Both the position numbers and the translations under genes were made by a program. A stretch of DNA of 64,000 nt from Sipunculus nudus. Taxonomy: Eukaryota; Annelida; Sipuncula; Golfingiida; Sipunculidae. The notes under the pieces were generated by a model. The model did not search any database, had not been told where the DNA came from, and worked only from the letters and a program-made list of their open reading frames with translations. The DNA is taken from positions 2,046,001 to 2,110,000 of the forward strand of contig CM049316.1 in NCBI GenBank assembly GCA_026874595.1, in the 5' to 3' direction. Shown here piece after piece: positions 37,939 to 48,544 of this stretch. Each line of letters opens with the position of its first letter. Position 1 is the stretch's first letter.

Positions 37939-37995
37939 CGAAATCGCATCCTGTACGGATGGTGACCTCTCATTTTCACACAAGGAGAGACGAGC
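37939..37995 (-). CDS. Gene A exon 9
   Basis: This exon has 19 codons (ARLSLCENERSPSVQDAIS) between a TTTTAG acceptor and GTAACC donor. It corresponds to the atlastin stretch IYQGEELPHPKSMLQA that opens the three-helix middle domain. The gene B counterpart is also 57 bases. Confidence 0.75.
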
Positions 37996-38188
37996 CTAAA
38001 ATGAATATAGAAAGAACAGAATAAAGCAAAAACCAAAACAATTATTCCACCGACGATACACTGTGAAGGATTAGCATGTTTAATATACATCATTTTACCT
38101 TCATTAAGAATTATCGTTCATTCTTAGGTAAACTTTTTAGAAAATATTAAGAAAGTTCTTTTTGAAGTAATAAAAGGAAATAACGTAC

Positions 38189-38319
38189 CCGAATATATTT
38201 CATAAGGTCCCTCCCTCTCGTCTTCACGCCACCTATCCTCTTCACACATCTTTCCAAATTTGTTTTTAATATAAAATGACTCAGTTCTGGCAGGCATTCC
38301 TCGAATTCTTCTGTTATAT
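38189..38319 (-). CDS. Gene A exon 8: linker to middle domain
   Basis: The acceptor AATCAG and donor GTACGT give 131 bases. With the split codon the exon reads DITEEFEECLPELSHFILKT and continues NLERCVKRIGGVKTRGRDLM. It aligns with the atlastin segment EFIKNLKILIPWLL to TCRGLVEYFKAYI. Gene B has a 131-base counterpart whose split codon also gives D, which fixed the choice of acceptor. Confidence 0.8.
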
Positions 38320-38871
38320 CTGATTCGATATCAATAATGGTATAAATTTTCTATGAACATAAAATGTAAAACCCAAGAACAAGCACCCCTGGAAGTAGTC
38401 CAGAAGTAGAATGTTCGTTGCTTATTTATAATCTACCCTGTTTGTCAGGTGGTTCAGCAAAATGTGGGGGACATGTAGGATGAAAGCAGCAAACTTTTTT
38501 TCCATGTATTATTCATAGTCTTTTCTTTCAATTTATGGTAGTAGCTACTTCCTCATAATGCATTATGGCAGCCATCATGGATTCCAAGATGACCGCCATG
38601 CAGAAACATGTTAATACTTTGGTGACACAAATGTATTTGCCAGGTCAGGTTATGTTAGATGAGAGCCCATAGAATAATAAGACGTGGTTAGGTAAATGTA
38701 ATAATATTTTATGATGATGTGCTTATTCTTATCATTAATGGTGTTGTTTAGGAGATCATACATTATACATATGGTTAAAATGTTGATATTTGACAAATTA
38801 TAATTTGAATGCTCAATTGTGAAGAAAATGATGGTGGATTTTAATACCTTTATCAGTCTAATAATATCCGG

Positions 38872-41670
38872 TAACAAGGCCTATACGTCCCATGCGAACC
38901 TGTGCAATTTGATATTTATCAATAGGTATAATGCTTCTTTGATAGCATGCTTAACCATTACTTGAAAAATATTTGATTGCTTTGAAAGTAAATGTGTGAC
39001 ATGTACATATACAAACCGCAAGTATCCGCAAAATAACAGAGGCATGGATTAAGTGAGGCATGGAATCTTTCCTGACGTGACAGCCTTCCAAATTTGTGGT
39101 ATCAGAGATGCTCAAGTATCCCAAGACCCGAAGATGGACAAAACTAAATATTAAGGTAGGTGACACCACCATGCGTAACATTTCAGGCCGATACGTTAAA
39201 CGACTCCTGAAATCAAGGCTTAAATGTATTTAATACATGATTGTAGGTGGCGCCATATGCCTTGTGTATGATAAAGCTATCCAAGATGGAATGACATGCA
39301 AAATTTCAAGCTGATACATCAAATCATTCCTGTATGTATTATACAAATACGTGATTGTAGGTTGTGACACAAGTTCTTTGCATAGAACGAATCCTGAGAT
39401 AATGTTGTTTTTATCAAGACAGATAGATGTATACATAGGCATGCCAGAGGAAATTGACTGTAGGTGGCGTCACCAGTCTTGTACACAAGATGAAAATCTT
39501 TCCAAGGTCTATCGACATAATAATTTCAGACGGATACATCACATCACTCCTGAGAAAAGGGCATCAATGTATACTACAGAAACTTAATGGTAGGTAGCGC
39601 CAACTGTCTGGTCTACGAGAAAGCTATTTAGGATAGATAAACATACAACATTTCAGATTGATAATCCATCCACTGATATATGCGCAGTTTTCAGAAAAAA
39701 CCGATTGATTGATGGACGCCTTATGGAACTCATTGTTGGCGGTGCCACCCGTCTGATGTACGAGTGGGAGGTAACAATGATCTATGCATTTGCACAGTTT
39801 CAGCTCAATATATTGAACTACTCCTGAGATACTGGCTGTTATCACTGTGAAGCACAGATTTAGGCACTTCGAAAAAAATAGTGCAGGTTGCTCAACCGAT
39901 CTTTGTTAGGCACGAGTTCATATGTGACCTAAATATTGTGCCGGGTTTACGAAAGATCGGTATAAGGGTCTCATAGGGGTTCTTTGTAGACTAACGCGAT
40001 TGAGGTGGAACCCCGATGAAAACACATTATCTGCTTTGGTGGATATTGTGTTTTCATATAACACATACATTACTCCTGAGATACTTGCATTGATATACAC
40101 TAAGAACAAATTATTGTAGGTGCCGCCACTAGTGTTGTGTACAAGAAAACCATCGAAGATGTATGCATGGAATTTCAGGCACAAACAACTCTTGAGTTAT
40201 TAGCACAGATGCATACAATGCAAATTGAATTGTAGGTGGCGTTTCCAGGTTTGTCAATGCAAAAGCTATCTGGGGTGTATGAATTTACCCACTTTCAGGC
40301 TGATATGTGAAATAACTGTTGGAAATAAACAGGCATGCACATACACTGCGCAAAAATTATTGTATGTGGCGCCAAGGATCTTGTGTACCAGAAAGCTGTA
40401 TTAGATGTACAGACATGGAAAATTTTGTGCAGATAAGTGAATTAACGAATGATTTTCAGATTCACTGACATGGATGTACACAACACAAAAATGATTGAAC
40501 AAGTCTTGTATATGGGGAATCATCGAAGATATATTGACATGCAACATTTCGGACAGATACTTCAAACCACTTTGAGCTATGTACATATATATATGTATGC
40601 AGCCCAAAACAATTGTAGGTGGCGTCACAAGTCGTATACAACAGAACTATCCCAGCTGTAAGGACATTCACAATTGCAGGCTGATAAGTCAAATCATTCC
40701 TGAGGAATAAACAGGGGCATACACAGTGCAAAAATTATTGTAGGTAGTGCCACAAGTCTTGTATAGGACGAAGCTATCCAAGGTGTATCGATATGTCCAA
40801 TTTCAGGTTTATATATTAAATCCCTCAAAAACTAATTTTAGGTGGCGACACCAGTCTTTGTGTACGAGTTACTTAAATGATGAATTATTATACTTTGGTA
40901 AACAATGCTAGTAGACTTATTGTATTGACTTAGCTCTTAGGATATATAAGCAGAGCTGTACAAGCAACACAAATAATTGGTGTCGAAATTCAGCTTATGT
41001 GCGAGATAAATCCATGAATAGAATATACGTCATCAAAGATGTATGGACAGACTTAAACTCCAGGCTAATCCATCAAACTTCTCGTGAATCAGGTGCATAC
41101 GTTGTAGAAGGCAGTTGCCCCCAAGAGAGCTTACGTGTCAGGTGTAGTCTAGCTGTTTTCTGCTCTTTTCTGTAGTGTAGCTACCGCACTGCGGTATCTC
41201 TTGACCTGTTACCAATTCTGATTCAGTTGGCAGTCTGCTAAAGCTGTTAACAGATACAGACAAAATTTAGGCCACGTGCCAATTCTGTTTGTACACGCTG
41301 AAAAACTTTGGCTACAAAGAAATATTCATTAGATTTTTTATCAAATAGTTTAGATAATAATTAACACATACCCATTGAAAGCAAAGCCAGAATACAAGTA
41401 GATTCTATTATTCAATAAGTCTACTAGCTTTGTTTACCAGAGTACCTCACAGTCCTTTCATCGTTGTATGTCCCATAATTCAGCCAAACATCATAAAATC
41501 TTGGACAAAGGCCACCTAAGAATATTTGATGTGCAATGTCACAAAATTTCAAACAAAAGTTTTGTAGAAGAAGACTATTGCAGCCCTCAGTTTGATATAG
41601 GCTTACATGCCCACGCGACAGACGCCTCCTTTCTATGACTCTATCAAAGATCAATGAGTTAGCTCAGCCC
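38872..41670 (+). repeat. Composite array element, copy 2 (gene A intron 7)
   Basis: It starts CATGCGAACCTGTGCAATTT, then holds about a dozen degenerate units of roughly 120-130 bp (39,130-40,860) carrying GTAGGTGGCG, a CTTGTGTACGA-like string and TTTCAGGCTGATA. A shorter CTCTTGACCTGTTACCAATT, GGCAGTCTGCTAAAGC block follows near 41,200. Open frames here are repeat by-products. Confidence 0.75.
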
Positions 41671-42059
41671 ACCTTGGATACTGTTGTTAGATAAAACAAT
41701 AAACCAAAAATAAAAAAGCATGCTGTTTGAACACAAGAAATCGGCACTTAGGTCGTACATCACTTCAGATTTCCAACAGTAATACGTTTATTAAGAAATA
41801 AGCTATGACACCTCAGGTTTTTGTTTAAATCGACTACCTTTTCACGTCTAGCAGTGTAACAGATGTTGAAATGTTTACAAAGGGTACAGTGTCAACAAAG
41901 AACTAAAATGCTTCCACGTATAACATCGATTCATGTCAGGGTGATATAGATAAACATTATAGGTAATAAATAAATTGTTCAAATTAAGTCGAATTAAGTA
42001 TCTTAAATGATTGTTTTACGAGTTACTAAAGAACAAGCATTTCCCCTCGCTTTCTCCAA

Positions 42060-43753
42060 ACATGCTCCCCTCCACAGTGCCAAAAATTAAGGGCCGGTCA
42101 TCGTCACTAGGGGAGACTTAAGGCAGGTCTCCTTTTATGCACTTTAACCTGGTACTTTCATATTGTTAAGGTCCATGAAAAGGCTTCTTGGAAACCAAAA
42201 ATTAGGTCTATGTTGCCCATATTCTTTGAGCTATGGGGCTCCAAAGTACCCCCCAAAATAATGGAAAATTTGATACAAAAGCTCAAGTATCTGAACAACA
42301 AAAAATACATTGATCACCATGATTCTTTGCATAGATATTGATCATGGAGTGTTTCATCAGTTTCTGCAGAGTTGTGGCGCTACCTGTATTTGTTTTTTTT
42401 TTATGATTTATTTTCTCTATTTTTGAGACCTCTTTATATTCAGTCAACTGTTAACAGGGCACAAATCATAACAATTGGACCTAGAATCTTCTCTTTTGAA
42501 ATGCAGGGAGGCCCATGGAAAGTCTCTGTGGAAACCTGGAATAAGGTCTCTGTTACCCACATTCCTCGAGCTATGGGGCTCTAAAGTACCCCCAGAATAA
42601 TGGAAAATTTGATACAAAAGCTCTAGTATTTCAACAAATAGTTCATTGATTGCCATGATTCTTTGCATGGATATTCATCATGGAGTGTTTCATCAATTCC
42701 TGCTGACTGATGGTGCCACCTGTATTTTTTCGGTTTTTTAATTTTTTTTCTCCATTTTTGACACCTTAAAAAGTGCGGTCATCTCTTAACGGGGCACAAA
42801 CCGTAACCACTGGACCTAGAATCTTTTATCTTGACATGCTAGGAGTTCAATAAAAATATCTACGTGAAAACCTGAAATAAGGTCTCTGTTACCCATGTCC
42901 TTTGAGCTATGGGGCTCAGTAGACCTCAAAGAATAACTTAAAATTTGATACAAAACTCTAGTATCTCAACAAATTGTGCATTGATTGCCATGATTCTTTG
43001 CATGCATTTTCATCATTGAGTGTTTCATCAGTTCTTGCAGACTGGTGGCCTCATCTGGATTTTTTTCCCAATTCTTATGCATTTTATCTATTTTAAGCCC
43101 TTCAAAGATGCGGCCGTCTGTTATCAGGGAAGGGAGGTCAATAAAAATGTCCTTGGAAACCTGAAATTAGATCTCTGTTACCAATATTCTCTGAGCTATG
43201 GGGCTTATAAGCACCCCTAGCATAACTGAAAATTTGATACCAAAGCAGGGCACAAATTATAACCATTAGACCTATAATCTTCTAACTTAAAATCCAGGAA
43301 GGTCCATGAAAAGTCTCCTTGGAAACATAAATTTAGGTCTCTGTTACCCATAATCTTTGAGCAATGGGGCTTATAAGCACACCCAAGAATATTTGAAAAT
43401 TTAATACCAAAGTAGAGCACAAATGATAATCATTGGACCAAGAATCTTCTCACTTGGCATCCTGAGAATTCCTCAAAAGTTCTCCCCACAAAATCTGAAA
43501 TTGGGCCACGGTGACCTATATTCTTAGAGTTTTGGGGTATGTTTGAGCATCCCAAAAGTAATGAAAAATACACCCAAATTGCCAGGTACCTCAGGAAAGG
43601 CTGATTGTTGTCATCAAATTTGGTGTGCTGATGGGTCTTGATGAACTTAAGCTAATATGCATGAATGATGATGCCACCTATATTATCTTACTTAGTTTCC
43701 TGTGCAAGGACATATTGTCAACATGTCAGTCGGCTGAGCGTCATGACCATGGG
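42060..43753 (+). repeat. Palindrome-ended repeat with internal tandem units (gene A intron 7)
   Basis: There are four to five diverged units of roughly 250-400 bp, each with a GAGCTATGGGGCT string, GAAAATTTGATACAAAAGCT and CATTGATTGCCATGATTC. It ends CGGCTGAGCGTCATGACCAT then GGGTCACTTGTT, the family terminal motif with one base missing. GAGCTATGGGGCT-like strings recur at 59.63 kb in the complete copy. Confidence 0.7.
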
Positions 43754-44369
43754 TCACTTGTTGCTCTTAAAATTAGATCGATGGAGTTGGCGCCCTCAAA
43801 ATTTCAATTTCAAATTTAACTCATGTGACCAACATTTACATAAGACTTTTCTGAGATTGTTATGTTAGTATAATCATATGGCCAAATAACTAAGTTCAAA
43901 TTTCTGCAACTCGATTACCCCCGTACAAAAAGGTCGATGCAGGTGACGCCACCACTACCTCAGTTTTAAATATGACTAGTGTGACCAACATCTGCATAAA
44001 ATATGGTAATGACAGCACCTCATTTGATTATAAGTTTAGTATGCTTATTTGGCAAAAATGAGTAACTATACAGCTTCCCGTAACTCTGTCAATAAATCAC
44101 CGAATCAGAACAATTTGAACAAACTTGTGAGACATTTTTTCCTGAGATTATTTCTGTGAAATATTGAACAATTTGGCTGAAGAGTTTCGAAGAAGAAACT
44201 TTAAAAATAAATTACCCTTTGTTAGATGTCCGATTTATTTGCATACAAATTTAGAGATACAAGCTCCTGCTTTCGAAAAAGTATAGGTTATCGTACGGAC
44301 GACAGGCCACGTCACACCATCGTATAAGCTCACAGTTTCGCTAAAAAAATCATATTGTCATTTTGCTAC

Positions 44370-44529
44370 CTTCCATTTTCCCGGTGAAAGGCTCTTTCAT
44401 TTTCTTTAGTGTCCTTGCAGATGGTGTTGTTGCAGCCTTTGGACCCGGTTGTGGGAGAAGGAAACAGTCGATCTTCTCAAAGGCTTTCTCTATAGTTTGT
44501 CTGGTTGCAGAATATGTTTCATCTGTAAC
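44370..44529 (-). CDS. Gene A exon 7: end of the GTPase domain
   Basis: This exon has 53 codons plus one base, with a TTCAAG acceptor and GTAGCA donor. It reads through EKAFEKIDCFLLPQPGPKAA and KKMKEPFTGKME. Atlastins have ISCFLLPHPG here. The split final codon (G) joins an AT at the exon 8 acceptor to give GAT. Intron 7, downstream, is about 6 kb and contains two large repeats. Confidence 0.85.
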
Positions 44530-45323
44530 CTTGAATTCCAATAATTTATTACTAGGTTGCACCTTTTGCCGTTGAACAATTTGTATCTAGTAAGAACTTA
44601 AATGAAATTAGTAAAAGGTGACAATTACAATTATAATTTAATACTAATACTATTATAAATTCGTCATAAAATAATTCGCAGTACTATCTTAAAGTTAAGT
44701 TTTAAGGTATTCTCAAAACCAGAACGCAAATTAATGCTTCCGACCGTAGACCGTTTTAAATGACTTTTAAATGTCACAGGGACACATTCTTCTATATGTG
44801 TGTATTAAATATTTATCAAAGTTCACATGCGACTGAGTTCATTAACATGCAGATAATTCAAATAGATAAAATGCAAGTTAAGTCCATTATTATCAAATGC
44901 AAATCAAAATGCAATAATAATTATTTTTGCAAATCTAAGTACACATCACTTTTCTCTATCTCCTGTTATACGAGGTGGGTATGGAAAATATGATCTATGG
45001 CGACTGGGCAAAAAATCATGGTTTATTATATATTAATAAAACAGAACATGATTCATGATTATAACAATACATTTACTGCTTTTTACAAGAAAACCCTTTC
45101 GAATTGCATCTGCATTTTTTTTCCTAATGCGACATGTTTTCAAAACATATTCTACCTAGCTAAACTGGCCACATTACATGTGCCAACGCTTGAACTCGTT
45201 TCATTATATTTAAGTTCCTGAAGATGAAACTACTTAACCTCGATAGGGTTGTCACAATGGAGCATGTACACGAAAACGATGAAGTTATGAACCACGGCCT
45301 ATGTTTAGTGCATATACAATAAA

Positions 45324-45857
45324 CTACGATTCCTTTTACGCGGTTGCGGCCGTGGTATGCGTTCCCGGTATAAGGTTGCGGTAAGGCCGATTCCTCTTAT
45401 GCGGTAACGTTTCCGGTTAAATTCTGTGTTTTTAAACGTAATATACAAATTTTGTACATATGATATATGTGATATTAATGTATGTATATATAATATTTTA
45501 GTGTACATGTATGAATCCCTGCTTTGTGGAAAGTGGCAGTAAAAGATCAAGAAACCATCTGAATGAATCGAAACACGTATTGGGCAAATGATTGGCAGGT
45601 AAATGTTTCACATCGGTGTTTCTTGGCAGATATTGTCCTTCCCGTTGCGTATACTGATATACACGTTAATCCTTGGGAAACCCCAATTTGACATATAGAA
45701 TACAACGTGACTCCTCGTAAGACCCAATCCATTAATTTTTTTTTTTCGGCTCGGTTGCTATATTATTCGACAACTGTTTTCATCATAATATCATATGTTC
45801 GAATCTATCCGCAACCGCGACCGTACCGCGGCCGCAACCGCGTAAACAGAATCGTAG
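45324..45857. mobile_element. Inverted-repeat (MITE/foldback) element, copy 2
   Basis: The left end CTACGATTCCTTTTACGCGG, then TTGCGGCCG, and the right end read in reverse (CTACGATTCTGTTTACGCGG, TTGCGGCCG) match at about 27 of 29 positions. Internal GCGGTTGCGG and GCCGATTCC segments repeat in both directions. It lies in intron 6 of gene A. Open frames in it are by-products of the repeat. Confidence 0.85.
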
Positions 45858-45932
45858 CTTTATACTCATTCATTATCATTTACCGATAACGATATAATTT
45901 TATATCTTTTTAATTTGACAAATGAAACTTAC

Positions 45933-46025
45933 ATCCATCTTGCTTTTCCAGTAATCAGCGCCTCCTTCTGCCCCATACTCATGCTTTGCGGGGTCTATCC
46001 AGTCACGTACCAGAAATATCAGTCT
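45933..46025 (-). CDS. Gene A exon 6: G4 (RD) motif exon
   Basis: This exon has 31 codons between a TCCAG acceptor and a GTAAGT donor. It reads RLIFLVRDWIDPAKHEYGAE and continues GGADYWKSKMD. It is the strongest family match in the window: atlastins carry [20 protein letters not shown] at this point. The RD pair (46002-46007) is the guanine-specificity motif of the atlastin/GBP group. Gene B has an exon of exactly the same length. Confidence 0.9.
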
Positions 46026-46043
46026 CTGGACGAGCAATGACAG

Positions 46044-46050
<7 letters not shown>

Positions 46051-46094
<44 letters not shown>
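46051..46094. repeat. (TA)n microsatellite in gene A intron 5
   Basis: About 44 bases of TA just upstream, on the transcribed strand, of the exon 6 acceptor. Confidence 0.95.
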
Positions 46095-46100
<6 letters not shown>

Positions 46101-46319
46101 CATGATATTTATCATTGTACTTGAAATGTATTGAAATGAAAATGTTAAGAATGCTTTGTTTTTAAATCGGCCCAGAATGTATTTTGTTCTACGGTTTGTT
46201 GAATAGTGTGCACTCCATAATTAATATGGGCAATAAACACAAATATAAATGAATGTTAACGACCCCTGGCCACGTGCAATGAATTTTGAGAGTACAACTG
46301 GCACAAAATTTTGCGTCAC

Positions 46320-46379
46320 CTGTAAAGGTGTTGGCATCCCATCTTCTTCTGTCACCGAAACTGCTGCTGTAGCTACTAG
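46320..46379 (-). CDS. Gene A exon 5
   Basis: This exon has 20 codons (LVATAAVSVTEEDGMPTPLQ) between a TACAG acceptor and a GTGACG donor, phase 0 on both sides. It corresponds to the atlastin stretch between SSIQVYNL and the RD motif. The matching exon in gene B (18028-18093) reads LVTTAATLAVEDDNPISTPL and FK. Confidence 0.75.
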
Positions 46380-46419
46380 CTGTATAACGGGTTTCAAGAT
46401 ATCTGATTATTTACATATA

Positions 46420-46421
<2 letters not shown>

Positions 46422-46471
<50 letters not shown>

Positions 46472-46494
46472 CAAAATAATAATAATAATAATAA
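46422..46494. repeat. (AAT)n microsatellite
   Basis: An ATA/AAT triplet run with a short ACAACAAA break. A second run lies at 46732-46763. Both are in intron 4 of gene A. Confidence 0.95.
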
Positions 46495-46730
46495 AAAGTT
46501 ATAATTTATTTTATAACTATCTAGGGCTAAGATATGACAGATCCTGAACTAGAGGAGTCAAATTATTGAATTAAGATCAAGAATGGTTACAAAGTATTTT
46601 GTAAATAAAACATCGTTATTGAGTAAACTATAATGATAAATTGAATCGCATGTTGAAATGATTGATTTGATTTGAAAACGTTTCCAAATAAAACACATAG
46701 TGAAGACAGCTTACTTGCAGATCGAAACAC

Positions 46731-46764
<34 letters not shown>

Positions 46765-47280
46765 CTCTAGCGTTTTCAGATGGTCTTCTGATATAAAACA
46801 TTTTACATTGTAAATCTGTAATGTGGAATTAAAAGCGTGTTCCCCCATGGGATATAATTGATCATACATGGTAAATTACACTTAAATCTCATTGGATCGA
46901 ATATTAACGTTACACAAATTGGGTTTAGTGTGATAAGGTAATAAGGCTTTTGTAACGACTTCATTTTCTCCAGCTAACTGATAGCCATATCCCTAAGCTT
47001 GTGCGATTTATAAATTCACTATTCTACTTGCAAACGTATGAAAAATGCCTAAATATGAAACTGAAGAAACGATGCAGAGACAACAAAAACCTCCTTGTTA
47101 TCACTTCAACATTCACAACAGATTAAGGATACTAATAGCACTCAAGAGTGAATATAAGACATTTCTATTCATGGTACCTTCCAACATGCCTCTGTTTACA
47201 TTATCTCTCATTTACTTAATAGAGGTCTATAATTAAAAAGTGCGATGTTTTAGGAGAAATTAGAAATCAGATAAGACTAC

Positions 47281-47385
47281 CTGTATCGAGCTGATAATTG
47301 TGCTCAACGTGACCAGGTTGGTCACTATTTCCGGAGGGGCTTCTTGGTCAAAGATCCCATGTGTGTCCATAAACAGCACGGCAGC
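47281..47385 (-). CDS. Gene A exon 4: G3 motif exon
   Basis: This exon has 35 codons between a TTCAG acceptor and a GTAGTC donor. It opens AAVLFMDTHGIFDQEAPPE and ends LSTIISSIQ, matching the atlastin stretch from VAVLLMDTQG to LSTMISSIQ. DTHG (47356-47367) fits DxxG. The usual DTQG glutamine is histidine here. The exon has no lesion. Confidence 0.85.
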
Positions 47386-47532
47386 CTGAAGATATATCAA
47401 TTGTTTCAGCGAGATATGTTTGTATATGTGATGTTTTGTATATATTTTTCAATATGTATATGTACGATTAATGGAAAATAGGTGAAAATTGATTTTATCA
47501 ATTTACCATACTGTCATATAATGCATTTGCCC

Positions 47533-47533
47533 G

Positions 47534-47574
<41 letters not shown>

Positions 47575-47582
47575 ACACACAC
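47533..47582. repeat. (CT)n(AC)n compound microsatellite
   Basis: About 28 bases of CT followed by about 22 of AC, in intron 3 of gene A close to the exon 3 donor. Confidence 0.95.
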
Positions 47583-47597
47583 AGACAAATTCTTTAC

Positions 47598-47732
47598 CTC
47601 TTCTCCATTTTCGAGTTGTATATTGTATGGTTCGCTCCAGATTACAAGGCCCACAGTGGTTCTTGCTTCTCATTGGGCCCATTCAAATCCAACAACGGCT
47701 TGGTCGTCGTAACAGACTGAGGTACCTTTATA
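47598..47732 (-). pseudogene. Gene A exon 3: switch-region exon with in-frame TGA
   Basis: This exon has 45 codons, an acceptor CCAAAG ending at 47733 and donor GTAAAG. It reads YKGTSVCYDDQAVVGFEWAQ, then a stop (TGA, 47670-47672), then EARTTVGLVIWSEPYNIQLE. It aligns with the atlastin region GFSWRGG..ERETTGIQIWSE, where the conserved threonines belong to switch I. The stop replaces what is normally a glycine or similar residue, so a single GGA-to-TGA change would explain it. Confidence 0.75.
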
Positions 47733-47923
47733 CTTTGGAAAATATAAGCAAACCATACTAACTATGCGCACAAAATATGATTCCACAAATAAATCAAGAA
47801 GTTGCTGATGCCGCATTTAAGCTTAAATGTGCAACGAAAGCATAATGTATTAAAAAGAAAGACGATAAAAAGGTAACATATGTATCTATGGTTAGATTAT
47901 CTGAACAGATTATGTTGGCTTAC

Positions 47924-48131
47924 CAGTCGATCAGATTCACGTATGAGTAGATTCAAAGCGAAGGATTTCCCGGTGCGGCAAGCACCTACTATCGAGCAAA
48001 TGACAACCTGTTTGTCGGCAACCTTTTGAAACTCTTCACCACGTTGTCATAGAGCCACCTGATACTACTCATACCTTGTCCGCGATCAATCCAGCTGACG
48101 ATTGGAATCGGCTCCCCCTTTGGTTTTATTG
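47924..48131 (-). pseudogene. Gene A exon 2: P-loop exon with one-base frameshift
   Basis: The acceptor AG at 48132-48133 and donor GTAAGC at 47923 bound this exon. The first half reads KPKGEPIPIVSWIDRGQ and continues to RWLYDNVV. The second half, in another frame, reads EEFQKVADKQVVICSIVGA then CRTGKSFALNLLIRES. The frame changes near 48033-48040, where one base appears to be missing. The P-loop GACRTGKS (47963-47986) fits GxxxxGKS and corresponds to the GAFRKGKSF stretch of atlastins. Adding one base makes the exon phases of the whole gene consistent, which supports a real single-base loss or a sequence error. Confidence 0.8.
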
Positions 48132-48431
48132 CTTGAAAGTACATAAGTATATGTAAATTTTCCTATATCTCATACATTACATAACTTAGGTATCTAAAGT
48201 ATAAAAGCTGCAGGTCACTGTTGAGCTAAACTGCAGTTCACATATAAAATTGTCTCATAGATTTGTTTTTTTTTGTACACCACCATGATGTAAAAATGTA
48301 TAGGGTCAGCAGGGGAAAATTTCATAATTAAATAGATCAGAGTTTTATTTGCCGTCTTAAAACTATCCTTTCAACAAAAGTGATCTCGAAAAGTAGGAAG
48401 AAAGCCCATCGTCTTTAGGGACTATATTCAC

Positions 48432-48495
48432 CTTTCTTCTTAATTTCCTCGGCAACATCTGCAAAATTGTCTTTAGTAAGTTCCCTTTGACTCAT
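48432..48495 (-). CDS. Gene A exon 1: start codon and N-terminus
   Basis: The ATG at 48493-48495 opens 21 codons beginning MSQRELTKDNF and ending in a lysine run, plus one base of a split codon. The donor GTGAAT follows at 48431. A TTTCAG acceptor ending at 48544 suggests that the 5' leader exon runs 48496-48543 and that another leader exon lies further upstream. This start was chosen because it joins exon 2 in frame through a split GCA codon. Confidence 0.65.
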
Positions 48496-48544
48496 CCTGT
48501 TGTTTTCTTGTTACAATCTTATGTCAATGCAGGTGGGGTATTCC

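Larger units (their letters stand above)
29735..48543 (-). pseudogene. Gene A: atlastin/GBP-superfamily GTPase, 14 coding exons, two lesions
   Basis: I assembled this gene by hand from splice sites and similarity to atlastin-type GTPases, which fuse ER membranes using GTP hydrolysis. In order it shows a P-loop (exon 2), a WSEP switch-like segment (exon 3), DTHG (G3, exon 4), FLVRDW (the RD motif that reads guanine, exon 6), a DCFLLPQPG segment (exon 7), a helical middle domain (exons 8-13) and a hydrophobic membrane segment with a lysine-rich tail (exon 14). The total is about 595 codons; atlastins have about 560. Exon phases join cleanly throughout. Two lesions lie in the GTPase part: a one-base frameshift in exon 2 and a TGA in exon 3. 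It may be a recent pseudogene, or the lesions may be assembly errors. Introns 7 and 11 are about 6 kb and full of repeats. The family call is firm; atlastin versus another GBP-like subfamily is less certain. Confidence 0.8.

Noticed and set aside
17717-47672. TGA codons in genes A and B as selenocysteine or other recoding
   Set aside because: The two stops are at different places, replace G-like and W residues, and are accompanied by frameshifts and splice-site loss. Ordinary decay or sequence error is simpler.
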